A DNA stretch of 64,000 nt from Terrabacter terrigena (GTDB lineage: Bacteria; Actinomycetota; Actinomycetes; Actinomycetales; Dermatophilaceae): contig NZ_JBHTKH010000014.1 of assembly GCF_042676085.1 (NCBI RefSeq), positions 1 to 64,000 of the forward strand, read 5' to 3'. The position numbers and the translations under genes are program-made. The first letter of the stretch is position 1. Each line of letters starts with the position of its first letter. This document shows positions 43,872 through 53,030 of the stretch, one piece after another. The notes beneath the pieces were generated by a model that saw only the letters and a list, made by a program, of their open reading frames with translations, did no database searches and was not told the origin of the DNA.

Positions 43872-44621
43872 TCAGGGCTTCGGGGTGGTGGCGAGCTGCC
43901 ACGGCTTGCCGGGGCGTGGCGGCGGGGTGAGCACGACCTCGAAGCGCTCGGACAGCCGCTCGGCCAAGGCCTCGGGGGTGCGTGGAGCCTCGGCCTGGAC
44001 GAGCTCGCGGGTGACCAGGCCACGCGTGTGCTTCGCCATGTGCGAGGCGCCGGGCACGGTGACCTGGACCCACCGCGAAGCGCGCTCGTCACGCGGACGC
44101 CACACGGCGGCATACGTGCTCGACCGGCAGTCGACGATGAGCTCCCGCGGCTTCACCGCGGCGTCGAGCGCGGCCGGCAGCTCGCGGCGCCACTCGTGCG
44201 AGAGGTGGCCGACGTCGGGGAGCGTGCTGCAGATGTTGACCCGGTAGGCAGGGACGCGGTCGCCGAGGCGCAGCGCGCCGAAGAGGGCCGAGACGACGAC
44301 GATCCACCGGTTCGCCCGGCGCTTCGAGGCCGCGTCGAGGGAGTCGACGTCGAGGGCCTGGTAGAGCACCCCCGAGTAGACCCGTGACGCCGTGGCCGTG
44401 GGAGCGCTGTGCAGCCTCGTGTTGCCGGCGATGTCGTCGACGAGGTTGGGGTTCAGGTCGAGGACGTCCGCCGCATCGGGCTCGCCGCTCAGCCTCGCCA
44501 CCGTGTCGACGACGGCCTCACGCAACGGCGTCAGCTGGGGGAAGGACAGGGCGCCGAGGTCGAGCGAGGACCCCCGCCGGGGCCTGGTCTTGCCCTCGGA
44601 CGGCGGGAGCAGGATGAGCAC
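43872..44621 (-). CDS. yaaA: Peroxide stress protein YaaA
   Basis: The 249-residue protein fits YaaA/DUF328: LILLPPSEGKTRP at the N-terminus, SRVYSGVLYQALD, VVVSALFGALRLGDRVPAYR and VTRELVQAEAPRTPEAL. In E. coli YaaA limits free iron under peroxide stress. GTG 44621 gives the standard start. It is divergent from the RNase gene. Confidence 0.9.
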   Translation of the reverse strand: MLILLPPSEGKTRPRRGSSLDLGALSFPQLTPLREAVVDTVARLSGEPDAADVLDLNPNLVDDIAGNTRLHSAPTATASRVYSGVLYQALDVDSLDAASKRRANRWIVVVSALFGALRLGDRVPAYRVNICSTLPDVGHLSHEWRRELPAALDAAVKPRELIVDCRSSTYAAVWRPRDERASRWVQVTVPGASHMAKHTRGLVTRELVQAEAPRTPEALAERLSERFEVVLTPPPRPGKPWQLATTPKP

Positions 44622-44712
44622 GTGGGTCAGCCTAGGGAAGGCGCGGGGCAAAGTCCCAAAACGTCCGACGACGCGCGGGGTGACGTGCATCCGCCATGCG
44701 TAGGGTGGCGCC

Positions 44713-46155
44713 ATGGCCCAGCGACACATCGTCTTCCGCCCGGCGACCCGGCCCGGCGACGTGGCACGGCAGCTCGCGGAGCGGTTCGAGGCCGTACGCC
44801 GCCAGCTCGAGGTGCGTGAGGAGTTCCCGCCCGACGTGGTCGCCGAGGCCGGGGCCGCCGCGGCGAACGCGGACCTGCCAGAGCGTGACGAGACGTCCGT
44901 GCCGTTCATCACGATCGACCCCCCGACGTCGATGGACCTCGACCAGGCCATGTGGATCGAACGCGACGGCGCCGGCTACCGGGTGCGCTACGCGATCGCC
45001 GACGTGCCGGCCTTCGTCAGGGCGGGCGGCGCGGTCGACGACGAGACGCGCCGCCGCGGCCAGACCGTCTACTGCCCCGACAAGCGGGTGCAGCTGCACC
45101 CCGGCGAGCTGAGCGAGGGGGCGGCGAGCCTGCTGCCCGACCAGGTGCGCCCCGCCTTCGTCTGGGACATCCGGCTGGCCGCCGACGGCGAGGGCACCGC
45201 TGTGGCTGTGTCGCGAGCCATGGTGCGGAGCGTGCGGCGCTACGACTACGAGCAGGTGCAGAAGGACGTCGACGCCGGCAGCGCGGAAGAGTGCCTGATG
45301 CTGCTCAAGGAGGTGGGCGAGAAGCGCATCGCACTCGAGCGCGAGCGAGGGGGCGCGAGCCTTCCGATGCCGGAGCAGGAGGTCGACGAGGGCCCGGACG
45401 GCTCGTTCCGCATCTCCTTCCGCCCCGTGCTCCCGGCTGAGGACTGGAACGCGCAGATCTCACTCCTGACAGGCATGGGCGCCGCCGACCTGATGCTCAA
45501 GGGCAAGGTCGGGATCCTGCGCACCATGCCGGCTCCCGACCCGCGCGACCTCGAACGCTTCAACCGGCGCACGTCGGCAGCCGGGGTGCCGTGGCCGGAC
45601 GGCATGGCGTACGGCGAGTTCCTCCGCACGCTCGACCGGACCAACCCGAGGCACCTCGCCGTCATCCACCAGGCGACGACGCTGTTCCGCGGCGCGGGCT
45701 ACACGCCCTTCGACGGGTCGGTGCCCGAGCAGCCGATGCACGCCGCCGTCGCCAACCCCTACGCCCACGTCACCGCGCCCCTGCGCCGGCTCGTCGACCG
45801 TTTCGGCCTCGTCGTGTGCGAGGCCCTCTCTTCCGGGCAGGCGGTCCCTGGTTGGGCCAGGGAGGCCCTCCCGACGCTCCCGGAGATCATGGCGACGTCC
45901 GACCGGCGCACCAACGCCGTCGAGCGCGCCTGCACCGACGCCGTCGAGGCCGCCGAGCTGCACCCGCTCGTCGGCCAGACTCTCGAGGGTGTCGTCGTCG
46001 AGGAGAGCGACAAGGACAAGGGCGTCGTGGTTCAGCTCGTCGACCACGCCGTCGTCGCCCGGGCCGCCGGCTCGGCCAAGGCCGGCGAGCAGGTGTCGGT
46101 GCGGGTCGACACGGCCGACGTCGCGGCCGGGACGATCACGCTCTCCGTCGTCTGA
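44713..46155 (+). CDS. RNB-domain ribonuclease (RNase II family)
   Basis: The 480-residue 3'-5' exoribonuclease has the RNB catalytic motif FITIDPPTSMDLDQAMWIE, VRYAIADVPAFVRAGG, and YAHVTAPLRRLVDR near the end, with a short C-terminal S1-like part. It lacks the long cold-shock and S1 regions of RNase R. This short type is common in actinobacteria. ATG 44713. Confidence 0.93.
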   Translation: MAQRHIVFRPATRPGDVARQLAERFEAVRRQLEVREEFPPDVVAEAGAAAANADLPERDETSVPFITIDPPTSMDLDQAMWIERDGAGYRVRYAIADVPAFVRAGGAVDDETRRRGQTVYCPDKRVQLHPGELSEGAASLLPDQVRPAFVWDIRLAADGEGTAVAVSRAMVRSVRRYDYEQVQKDVDAGSAEECLMLLKEVGEKRIALERERGGASLPMPEQEVDEGPDGSFRISFRPVLPAEDWNAQISLLTGMGAADLMLKGKVGILRTMPAPDPRDLERFNRRTSAAGVPWPDGMAYGEFLRTLDRTNPRHLAVIHQATTLFRGAGYTPFDGSVPEQPMHAAVANPYAHVTAPLRRLVDRFGLVVCEALSSGQAVPGWAREALPTLPEIMATSDRRTNAVERACTDAVEAAELHPLVGQTLEGVVVEESDKDKGVVVQLVDHAVVARAAGSAKAGEQVSVRVDTADVAAGTITLSVV

Positions 46156-46182
46156 GGTGGCCCGGTCTCACCGGGTGAGCCC

Positions 46183-47094
46183 TCAGCCTGCCGGAGCGGT
46201 TGCGCCGGCAGGGGCTGTGGTCGCCGCCGGGGCGTTCGCCCCGGAGCCGGCGGCAGGTGTCGTGCCGGCGGGCGTCTGCTGGGCCTGGGCTGCCGCGGTG
46301 GGGTCGGCCGGGGTCGGGCCGCCTGCCGGTGCCGTGGGTGTGCCCGTGACTGCAGTGTCGGCGCCGGCCGAGGAGTCGGTGCCGTTGTCGGTGGCGCCCG
46401 CCGTGGCGGTGCCCGTCGCGGTGCCGGTCGCGCCCGTCGCGGTGCCGGTCGGGGAGTCGGAGCTGTTCGCCGACCCCTGGGCTCTGCGGTCGGTCGTGTC
46501 GCTTCGCGCGCTTCCGCCGGCCGAGTCCTCGTCGACCACTGCGCCGGCAGCGGTGCGACTGCCAAGGTTCGTGCCCGTGACCGGGGCGCCGGTGGCCAGC
46601 TGCAGTCCCGCGAGGAACGCGGCGGCCAGCGCGAAGACCGCGGCCGTCGTTGCCAGCGCACGCCGGGCTCTCGCGCGGTCCGGTCGCGTCCAGCCCTGCA
46701 GGGAGGCCCGCCCGACCCTGGGCACGAGCACCGTCGCGGGGGGCTCTTCGGCGACGCCGCGTCGCGAGCGCACGAGCACCACGACGTCCCTGGCCCGCGC
46801 CATGGAGCTCGTGTAGAGGGTGCCGGCGATCGCCGAGACGACGCTGAGCACCGCCGCTCCCGCGATCGTCCCCACCACGCCGAGTCGGGAACCGAGAGCT
46901 GCCGCGGTGGCTGCCGCCATGGACCCGCCCAGCAGCTGGGTCAGGGAGAGGTCGAAGAACCTCGACCGCGGCTCCGAGGCGCTCGCGGGGTCGGGTTCGA
47001 CGGTCGCGGGGCTGCTCGCCCCGGGGTCGGGTTCGACGTGGCGGGTCGGGCGGGTTCTGGGGTCGGGCAGGTCGGCTGTCAACGGTCGCGTCAT
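46183..47094 (-). CDS. Membrane protein with Thr/Ala-rich extracellular tail
   Basis: The 303-residue protein has a cytoplasmic Pro/Asp-rich N-terminus, two adjacent membrane segments (about residues 54-95), a basic loop (VVVLVRSRRGV) and a third segment (about 147-166). The last 130 residues are Thr/Ala/Gly/Pro rich (GTATGATGTATG-like). No catalytic motif. ATG 47094. It converges with the RNase gene, with a small hairpin (cccgg/ccggg) in the 27-base gap. Confidence 0.75.
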   Translation of the reverse strand: MTRPLTADLPDPRTRPTRHVEPDPGASSPATVEPDPASASEPRSRFFDLSLTQLLGGSMAAATAAALGSRLGVVGTIAGAAVLSVVSAIAGTLYTSSMARARDVVVLVRSRRGVAEEPPATVLVPRVGRASLQGWTRPDRARARRALATTAAVFALAAAFLAGLQLATGAPVTGTNLGSRTAAGAVVDEDSAGGSARSDTTDRRAQGSANSSDSPTGTATGATGTATGTATAGATDNGTDSSAGADTAVTGTPTAPAGGPTPADPTAAAQAQQTPAGTTPAAGSGANAPAATTAPAGATAPAG

Positions 47095-47309
47095 GTTCCT
47101 GGGTGGTTGCGTGCGGCTGCGTGACGTCGTCGTCTCCAAGGCATGACGAACGAGCCGGTCGATTCGTTGACGCCTCCGAGGCAGGGTGACCGGCATCACA
47201 TTGCACGCACGAGCACCCGCTCGAGAAGACGGCATACCCGATAGTCCTTCTCCACCGAGTCCGGGGGGCCTAACGTGGGCGGTGGTGTTCGTGCGAGGAG
47301 GGGGAGCCC

Positions 47310-47654
47310 GTGAACGTATCGGTCGATGACAGGGGCAGCGTGCTCGTGGCGCACGTGACGGGAGAGCTCGACACGTACACCGTCTCCGACGCGAAGAGGG
47401 TGTTCGACGGGCTGCGGGCAACGGAAGGGTCCGAGGTCGTCGTCGACCTTCGCGAGGTGACGTTCCTCGACTCGTCCGGTCTCGGGGCACTCATCGGGCT
47501 CTACCACCGGGTGAGCGACGCCGGTGGGCACCTGCAGCTCGTGTGCGCGGGAGTGACGCTGCGGCTGATGGAGCTGATGAACCTCGGCCAGGTGCTCGAC
47601 ATCAGCACCGAGCTGGGCGAGGCGTCGGCCAGCGGAGGCGCCGCCCTCGCCTGA
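47310..47654 (+). CDS. Anti-sigma factor antagonist (STAS domain)
   Basis: The 114-residue STAS protein has the phosphorylation site TFLDSSGLGALIG (one of Ser55/Ser56). It would bind and release an anti-sigma kinase when unphosphorylated. GAGGAGGGGGA precedes the GTG at 47310. It faces the anti-sigma gene and lies close to the PP2C gene, so the three make a partner-switching set. Confidence 0.92.
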   Translation: MNVSVDDRGSVLVAHVTGELDTYTVSDAKRVFDGLRATEGSEVVVDLREVTFLDSSGLGALIGLYHRVSDAGGHLQLVCAGVTLRLMELMNLGQVLDISTELGEASASGGAALA

Positions 47655-47722
47655 GCGCTCGCCTGGCTGCCTCGGCGTACGGCGACACGGGGATGCGGCG
47701 ACGGTGGCGCGGGTCAGGCGCG

Positions 47723-48172
47723 TCAGGCGCGCCCGGCCCCGACCGGGCTGAGGGCGAGGTGGAGGCGTACGCGTGTGTGCCCCGGCGGTGACTCGATCGT
47801 CAGCCGGTCGCTGAGCCGCTGGGCGATCAGCAGTCCGCGCCCGCTCGTCGCCTGGCCGGCGGGCTCGCTGACGCGAGGCACCGAGGAGGTGCCGTCGGAG
47901 TCCTCCACCGTGAAGACGATGGAGTCTGCGGTGCGGTCGATGCGCAGCACCCCGTGACCGCCGCCGTGGATGATGCTGTTGACGGCGAGCTCGTGCACGG
48001 CCAGCATTGCGTCGCTCACGCGCTCCGGGACGTAGTGCTCGGCGACCTCACGAACGGCGTTGCGCACGAGACGGAGGTCCTCCGGGCCGAACTCGACGCG
48101 ACTGATCCCGCTTTCGCTCTCGCCGGTGATCCTCGGCCCTCCCACATCGCCATCGTGCCACTGATGAGACAT
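47723..48172 (-). CDS. Anti-sigma factor kinase (HATPase_c, RsbW-like)
   Basis: The 149-residue protein is a single GHKL ATPase domain: the N-box VHELAVNSIIHG, FTVEDSDGTSSVPR (G1), and GRGLLIAQRLSDRL (G2). It would sequester a sigma factor and phosphorylate the STAS antagonist. ATG 48172 is 40 bases from the divergent phosphatase start. No sigma factor gene is adjacent. Confidence 0.9.
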   Translation of the reverse strand: MSHQWHDGDVGGPRITGESESGISRVEFGPEDLRLVRNAVREVAEHYVPERVSDAMLAVHELAVNSIIHGGGHGVLRIDRTADSIVFTVEDSDGTSSVPRVSEPAGQATSGRGLLIAQRLSDRLTIESPPGHTRVRLHLALSPVGAGRA

Positions 48173-48212
48173 CTGTGGGACGTCAGGGCCCTCGCAGTGT
48201 CAGGATGACGCC

Positions 48213-50015
48213 ATGGACGCGACGGCGCGGGACGGCGGCAACGAGCCCTCGTCGACCATCGCCACGCGGCTCGTGGAGCTCGGGCGCATGGCGGCTGCCC
48301 TCGCCAGCGCCGTGACCATGGACGACCTCACCGCGGTCATCACGGAGCGCGCCTCCGCCGTGATGGGCGCCTCGCGCGCAGTCCTTGCCGTGAGTGAGGG
48401 GCCGCACCGACTGCGGACCATCGGAACGCACGGGCTCAGCCCGCACCTGGCCAGGCAGTGGTCCTCGTTCGACATCCGGATGTCGATGCCGATATCCGAC
48501 GCCGTGCGCACCCGCGAGCCCGTGGTGGTGGCCAACGTCGCGGAGCTGCTCGAGCGCTACCCCGACCTCGAGGACGCCACGGAGCGCTTCACGGTGGCGT
48601 TGCCGATGGTGTCGCCGACCAGCGGTGAGGCCGTGGGGGCCGTGGGCTTCCGGTTCGACGGTGAACGCGCGCAGCTGGACGCCGACGAGCTCTCCGTGCT
48701 GCAGTTCCTCACCGACATGTGCGCCCAGACGATGCTGCGGCTGCGCGCCGAGGCCGAGAGCGCGGACCGCGCGGCCCGCCTCGAGTTTCTCGCCAACGCC
48801 TCCCAGGCTCTCGCCGAGTCCCTGGACTATCGCCAGACGCTGCGCCAGGTCGCCTCGCTCGCAGTGCCCACGCACGCGGACTGGTGCTCCGTGCAGATGA
48901 TGGACGACGGCGTGCTGCGCACGCTCGCCGTCGCGCACGTCGACCCCGCCAAGGTCCAGCTGGCCAAGGAGCTCGAGACGAAGTGGCCGCCCGACCCTGA
49001 TCACCCCGGTGGCGCCGCCGACGTGGCCCGCACAGGCAAGAGCATGCTCATCGAGGAGATCACCGACGAGATGCTCGTCGCCTCCGCGCGAGACGACGAG
49101 CACCTGCGGGTGGCGAGGGAGCTCGGCCTGCAGAGCGCGATGTCCGTCCCTCTGAGGGCCAACGACCGCGTCATCGGCGTGCTCACGTTCGTGGCCGCAG
49201 AGTCCGGTCGGCGCTACAGCTCCGACGACGTCGCCTTCGCCGAGGACCTCGCGCGTCGCGCGGGTCTCGCCATCGACAACGCCGACCTCTACTCGCAGAC
49301 AAGGCGCGTCGCGTCGGTTCTCCAGGCCACGCTGCTGCCCCATGACCTGCCGGAGGTGCCCGGCTGGCAGGTGGGCATGGTCTACCGGCAGGCGGGCCGC
49401 ACCGACGTCGGAGGCGACTACTTCGACGTCAGCACGTTGGGTGACGGCCGCGTCTTCGCCTTCGTCGGCGATGTGATGGGTCGAGGTGTCGACGCCGCCC
49501 TCGCCGGCTCTCGGATGCGTTCCGCCACAAGGGTGCTCGTGACCCAAGGTCCCGAGCCCGCCGCGCTGGCCTCCGCGATGGACCGCCTCATGGCGTACCA
49601 GCCGCCCACGCCGATGGCATCCGCTGCATACGCCCTCTTCGACCCGGCCCACGGCAAGATGTCGACGGTCGTTGCGGGGCACCCGCCGCCCTTGCTGATC
49701 CACGAAGGCTTCAGCCGCTACATCGTCGAGGACGGCTCTCCCGTCCACGGCATCGGCATCGTGCAACGCCCCGCTGCGCGAGTGCCGTTCGCGGTCGGTG
49801 ACCTGCTGCTCCTCTACACCGACGGGCTCGTCGAGCGACGCGGCGAGAGCATCGACATCGGGCTCAAGCGACTCCAGGCCGCCGCCGAGGAGCTGCTCGG
49901 TGACGTCAACGACGCCACCAACCTCGACGACGTGCTCCACGAGCTCGCCGAGGCCGTGACGGACCCCGACCGCCACGACGACGTGGCGTTGCTCGCCTTT
50001 CGCCGAATGGTCTGA
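48213..50015 (+). CDS. GAF-GAF-PP2C (SpoIIE) phosphatase
   Basis: The 600-residue soluble protein has two GAF sensory domains (about residues 15-170 and 190-360) and a C-terminal SpoIIE phosphatase with metal residues in VGGDYFDVS, VGDVMGRGVDAALAG, LLYTDGLVERR and PDRHDDVALLAF. It would dephosphorylate a STAS antagonist in response to a signal sensed by GAF, releasing the sigma factor. ATG 48213. Confidence 0.93.
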   Translation: MDATARDGGNEPSSTIATRLVELGRMAAALASAVTMDDLTAVITERASAVMGASRAVLAVSEGPHRLRTIGTHGLSPHLARQWSSFDIRMSMPISDAVRTREPVVVANVAELLERYPDLEDATERFTVALPMVSPTSGEAVGAVGFRFDGERAQLDADELSVLQFLTDMCAQTMLRLRAEAESADRAARLEFLANASQALAESLDYRQTLRQVASLAVPTHADWCSVQMMDDGVLRTLAVAHVDPAKVQLAKELETKWPPDPDHPGGAADVARTGKSMLIEEITDEMLVASARDDEHLRVARELGLQSAMSVPLRANDRVIGVLTFVAAESGRRYSSDDVAFAEDLARRAGLAIDNADLYSQTRRVASVLQATLLPHDLPEVPGWQVGMVYRQAGRTDVGGDYFDVSTLGDGRVFAFVGDVMGRGVDAALAGSRMRSATRVLVTQGPEPAALASAMDRLMAYQPPTPMASAAYALFDPAHGKMSTVVAGHPPPLLIHEGFSRYIVEDGSPVHGIGIVQRPAARVPFAVGDLLLLYTDGLVERRGESIDIGLKRLQAAAEELLGDVNDATNLDDVLHELAEAVTDPDRHDDVALLAFRRMV

Positions 50016-50101
50016 GTCCGGCGCCGGCCCGCCCGGGCGCCGACCGGTGGGGCCGCGATGGCGACGTCGGGCCGGCAGCACGAGGGCCTATGCTGGTCCG
50101 C

Positions 50102-50499
50102 GGATGAGTCGGCCAGGCGGTCGCGTCAGGGCTTCGGCCCTGCCGAGGAACGTCCGGGCTCCACAGGGCAGGGTGGTGGCCAACAGCCACCCGGGGTGAC
50201 CCGCGGGACAGTGCCACAGAGAACAGACCGCCGGCCGCTTCGGCAGCCGGTAAGGGTGAAACGGTGGTGTAAGAGACCACCAGCGCTCCAGGTGACTGGA
50301 GCGGCTCGGTAAACCCCACCCGGAGCAAGTCCAGACAGCGTGCGAACGATGCCCTCGGGCATCGAGGAGGCCGGCCCGGTCGAGTGCGCGGGTAGGACGC
50401 TAGAGCCGGCCAGCAATGGTCGGTCCAGATGGATGGCCGTCGCCGCGGCCCTGGTGACGGGGCCGCGGAACAGAACCCGGCGTATCGGCCGACTCATCC
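50102..50499 (+). ncRNA. rnpB: RNase P RNA, bacterial class A
   Basis: P1 is formed by gatgagtcggcc (50103-50114) and ggccgactcatc (50487-50498). The conserved core gaggaacgtccgggctccac and the 3' element acagaacccggcgtatcggcc are present, as are gtgaaacggtg and agagaccacc. Length about 398 nucleotides, typical for actinobacteria. It is the catalytic part of the enzyme that trims tRNA 5' ends. Confidence 0.96.
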
Positions 50500-50883
50500 A
50501 CTTTCAGGCCTCTGACCTGCGGTTGTGGGACTCGCCATCGCCGGTGGTCCGCAGATGGTCTGCGCTGTGGCTCCAGCCGTGCTCCGTGCCGTGCAGGCGT
50601 GCCCCCAGACACTGCCGGACCTCGCGGCGCTGCTCACCACCGACGGCTCACCGCGCCTGTGTAGCGTCACCTGCGGTGGCCGCTCCGATCATGGCGGCGC
50701 TCCGACGAGAGCGTCGTCGTCGTGGCAGCTCGGGCCTGACACAGCGGACTACGGGTAGCCACGTGGTGCTGCACCCACCAGCGCGTCGACCGCTCCTTTC
50801 AGCCCGCCTTGAGGATCCTCTGGCACACTCCGCCCTGACGTCCAGCAGCGAGCGTCCGGAAGATCGTTCCTAGGAGGTATGCG
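50500..50883. other. Region after rnpB, no supported gene
   Basis: About 380 bases contain short frames without ribosome sites or recognisable products. The last part holds TAGGAGGT at 50871-50878, the ribosome site of the next gene. Confidence 0.5.
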
Positions 50884-51225
50884 TTGGGCACGGTGAAGTC
50901 CCTCTGGGCGATGGTGCAAGGCGACCCGGTGTTCATGCGCCGCGTCAACGGATGGCTTGCCGTCTTCTGGATCCTCATGATCCCGATCTCGCTGATGATG
51001 GGATGGCTGAACTCGGTGGTCTACGTGTCCGCGCTCTCGCTGTGGGCTCTGGTGTCCGGGCACTGGTCGGCGTGGCAGGCCGCCCGCGTCGAGGTGCAGC
51101 AGCAGAAGGAGGCGGCGGACACCAGACGCCAGGACGTCGCCGGCGAGGTCGTCGAGCGCCTCGCCGCCGTCACCGACCTCAACGCGACCGGCGGCTCCTC
51201 GGCCAGCCCCACCCCTGCCACCTAG
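50884..51225 (+). CDS. Small two-helix membrane protein
   Basis: The 113-residue protein has hydrophobic segments at about residues 24-40 and 45-60 (GWLAVFWILMIPISL, VVYVSALSLWALVSG) and a coiled C-terminal tail (VEVQQQKEAADTRRQD). It looks like a conserved actinobacterial membrane protein. The start is a TTG at 50884 with AGGAGG ideally spaced; GTG 50893 is an alternative. Function unknown. Confidence 0.75.
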   Translation: MGTVKSLWAMVQGDPVFMRRVNGWLAVFWILMIPISLMMGWLNSVVYVSALSLWALVSGHWSAWQAARVEVQQQKEAADTRRQDVAGEVVERLAAVTDLNATGGSSASPTPAT

Positions 51226-51321
51226 GTCCGCACGGACCGGCACCCGCTTCGCCGAAGGCCTTCTGCCCGAGAGTGCAACCGCCGGTGCTCGGTGAGTCCC
51301 CGGTGGGAGGTGTACTGACAG

Positions 51322-51944
51322 GGCATCCGCGTCGATCCGGACGTGCCGATCGAGCAGGTCGCCGGCACCGTCGGCGAGCTGGCCACAGAGGGCAAGGTGA
51401 AGCTGAAGCGCTTCGGGCTCTCGGAAGCCTCGGCGGCCACCATCCGCGCCGCCCATGCCGTCCATCCCGTGACCGCGGTACAGAGCGAGTACTCGCTGTG
51501 GACCCGCGACCCTGAGGCCGAGGTCCTGCCCACCCTCGCGGAGCTCGGCATCGGGTTAGTGCCGTTCAGCCGCTCGGCAAGGGCTTCCTGACTGAGATCG
51601 TGGATGCGTCCACCATCTTCAGCGAGGGGGACATCCGGCACCGCGTGCCGCGCTTAGAGGCGGAGAACCTTGCCGCGAACCAAGCCCTCGTCGACCACCT
51701 CATGGCTCTCGCCGGGGTCAGGGGCGCGACGCCCGGGCAGATCGCCTTGGCGTGGCTGCGCTCGCAGCAGCCGTGGATCGTGCCGATCCCCGGCACCCGT
51801 CGCACCGCCAGCATCGAGGAGAACGCCAGCGCCACGCAGGTGACGCTCTCCGCGGGCGACCGTGCCGACCTCGACCCCCTGGCCCTGCGTGTCGGAGTCC
51901 GCGGGGACCGTTACAACGCGACGCACATGGCCCACGTCAACCGC
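51322..51944 (+). pseudogene. Decayed aldo/keto reductase
   Basis: The reading starts abruptly at IRVDPDVPIEQVAGTVGELA, about the middle of a normal AKR, after an in-frame TGA at 51316-51318. It continues FGLSEASAATIR, AVHPVTAVQSEYSLW and LAELGIGLVPFS in one frame. It then shifts: PLGKGFLTEIVDAS, TPGQIALAWLRSQQPWIVPIPGT and RVGVRGDRYNATHMAHVNR are in another frame. Restoring one C at about 51568-51572 rejoins them. The N-terminal third, with the catalytic Tyr, is missing, so this is a real pseudogene. Confidence 0.88.
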
Positions 51945-51988
51945 TGGGCTCTGAGGAGGACTGCCGGGCTCAGGGTCGGCCCCTTCTG

Positions 51989-52144
51989 TCATGACCAGGG
52001 GTTGTCAGCCTTGTCGCGCATGCGCTTGGTCCATGCCAGTTCTTGCTTGCCGCACCGCTGACAGACCAGCATCTCCTTGTCTCCGGGCTTTCTGCGGAAC
52101 TGATGCCATCCCATGACGTGGCAGGACAGGGGCCAGATCTTCAC
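51989..52144 (-). CDS. 51-residue zinc-ribbon-like protein
   Basis: GTG 52144 has GGAGGAG nine bases upstream. The product starts MKIWPLSCHVMGWHQFRRKP and contains a second CxxC (LVCQRCGKQEL). The spacing Cys-His...Cys-Cys suggests a small zinc-bound protein. Function unknown. It overlaps the very end of the aldo/keto reductase remnant frame on the other strand. Confidence 0.65.
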   Translation of the reverse strand: MKIWPLSCHVMGWHQFRRKPGDKEMLVCQRCGKQELAWTKRMRDKADNPWS

Positions 52145-52460
52145 ATCCCGATTCTCCTCCCGACTGGCGGGTGTCGTTGCGCTTTCTGGCTTCTGGCGTC
52201 TGACGCCCACCGAAGGGAGGCTCCACGGTGATCGTCCGCTCCTCCATCGGTGGCACGACCGAGACGGTTGGGTCGCTCCTTCGCGCAGGCGAGGACGTCG
52301 TGGCGTCTCCCATGTGGGAGACCGCGACTGATGCTGGTACCGGGAATGCGCTTAGCGCAAGGTCCGTCAGGCGACATTGTGACGCACCACCCGGGGCAGT
52401 TGCAGACGCTTCCGAGGCGTCATCTGCCGTGAGCTCGCGCGACGGTCTCTGTTGTGCGGC
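52145..52460. other. Gap before amaP, no supported gene
   Basis: About 315 bases. A plus-strand frame opens at 52228 but runs antisense into amaP and has no recognisable product. Otherwise nothing was identified. Confidence 0.4.
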
Positions 52461-53030
52461 TCAGTACACCCGGGGCGCCGGCCGGTTGCGGCCGGCGGTC
52501 CGGAGCTGCACCCGCGCGGTGAGGTCGTCTCGTTCGAGGGCGGACCGCATCTCGGCGGTGACGGCGTCCGCCACCGACGCCACCGTTTCGAGTTGGGCAC
52601 CGCGCTCGATGGTGGCGTCGAGGTGAACCACGAGCTGGCCGCGGTCGTGGTCGATGCGGCCGTGGGCCGAGCGCACGCCAGGGGCGTTCGCCAGAGTGGT
52701 GGCCGCCGCGTCGACGACCGGTCCCGTCGAGACGACAAGCCGGCCCTCCGGCCCGGAGCCGGGGAGGGACAGATGGGTCACGCCGCGGCGGGGAAGGTGG
52801 GAGAGGAGCCAGCGCAGGCCGAGGAGGGCAAGGAGGACGCCCGCCGCACCGAGCGCCCAAGGCCACCACTGCTGCTTGGGTAACCAGCGGATGCCGGACA
52901 GATCGATCGGGGCGGGTGCGGACCCGAGCCGGCCTGCCCACCACAGGATTCCGAGGACGCCGAGCGCGGCGAGCAGGAGGCCGCCCAGGGCAGTCATGAG
53001 CCGGTCCACGGCCAGCGTTCCACGAGTCAT
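52461..53030 (-). CDS. amaP: Alkaline shock response membrane anchor protein AmaP
   Basis: The 189-residue protein has two membrane segments (about 13-32 and 57-80) separated by a short outer loop, then a soluble domain (VVSTGPVVDAAATTLANAPGVRSAHGRIDHDRGQLVVHLDATIERG in part) with an Asp23-like beta pattern. It is expected to tether Asp23 at the membrane. ATG 53030 overlaps the upstream stop as ATGA. Last gene of the seven-gene operon. Confidence 0.82.
   Translation of the reverse strand: MTRGTLAVDRLMTALGGLLLAALGVLGILWWAGRLGSAPAPIDLSGIRWLPKQQWWPWALGAAGVLLALLGLRWLLSHLPRRGVTHLSLPGSGPEGRLVVSTGPVVDAAATTLANAPGVRSAHGRIDHDRGQLVVHLDATIERGAQLETVASVADAVTAEMRSALERDDLTARVQLRTAGRNRPAPRVY

Noticed and set aside
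46183..47490. Longer version of the Thr/Ala-rich membrane protein starting at 47490
   Set aside because: The extra N-terminal part overlaps the STAS gene and is arginine/proline-rich; ATG 47094 is a better start.
49906..50497. Minus-strand frames over the rnpB region
   Set aside because: They overlap a clear RNase P RNA and give arginine/proline-rich nonsense.
52228..52626. Plus-strand frame beginning MIVRSSIGGTTETV
   Set aside because: It has a plausible start but continues antisense into amaP and shows no recognisable domain.
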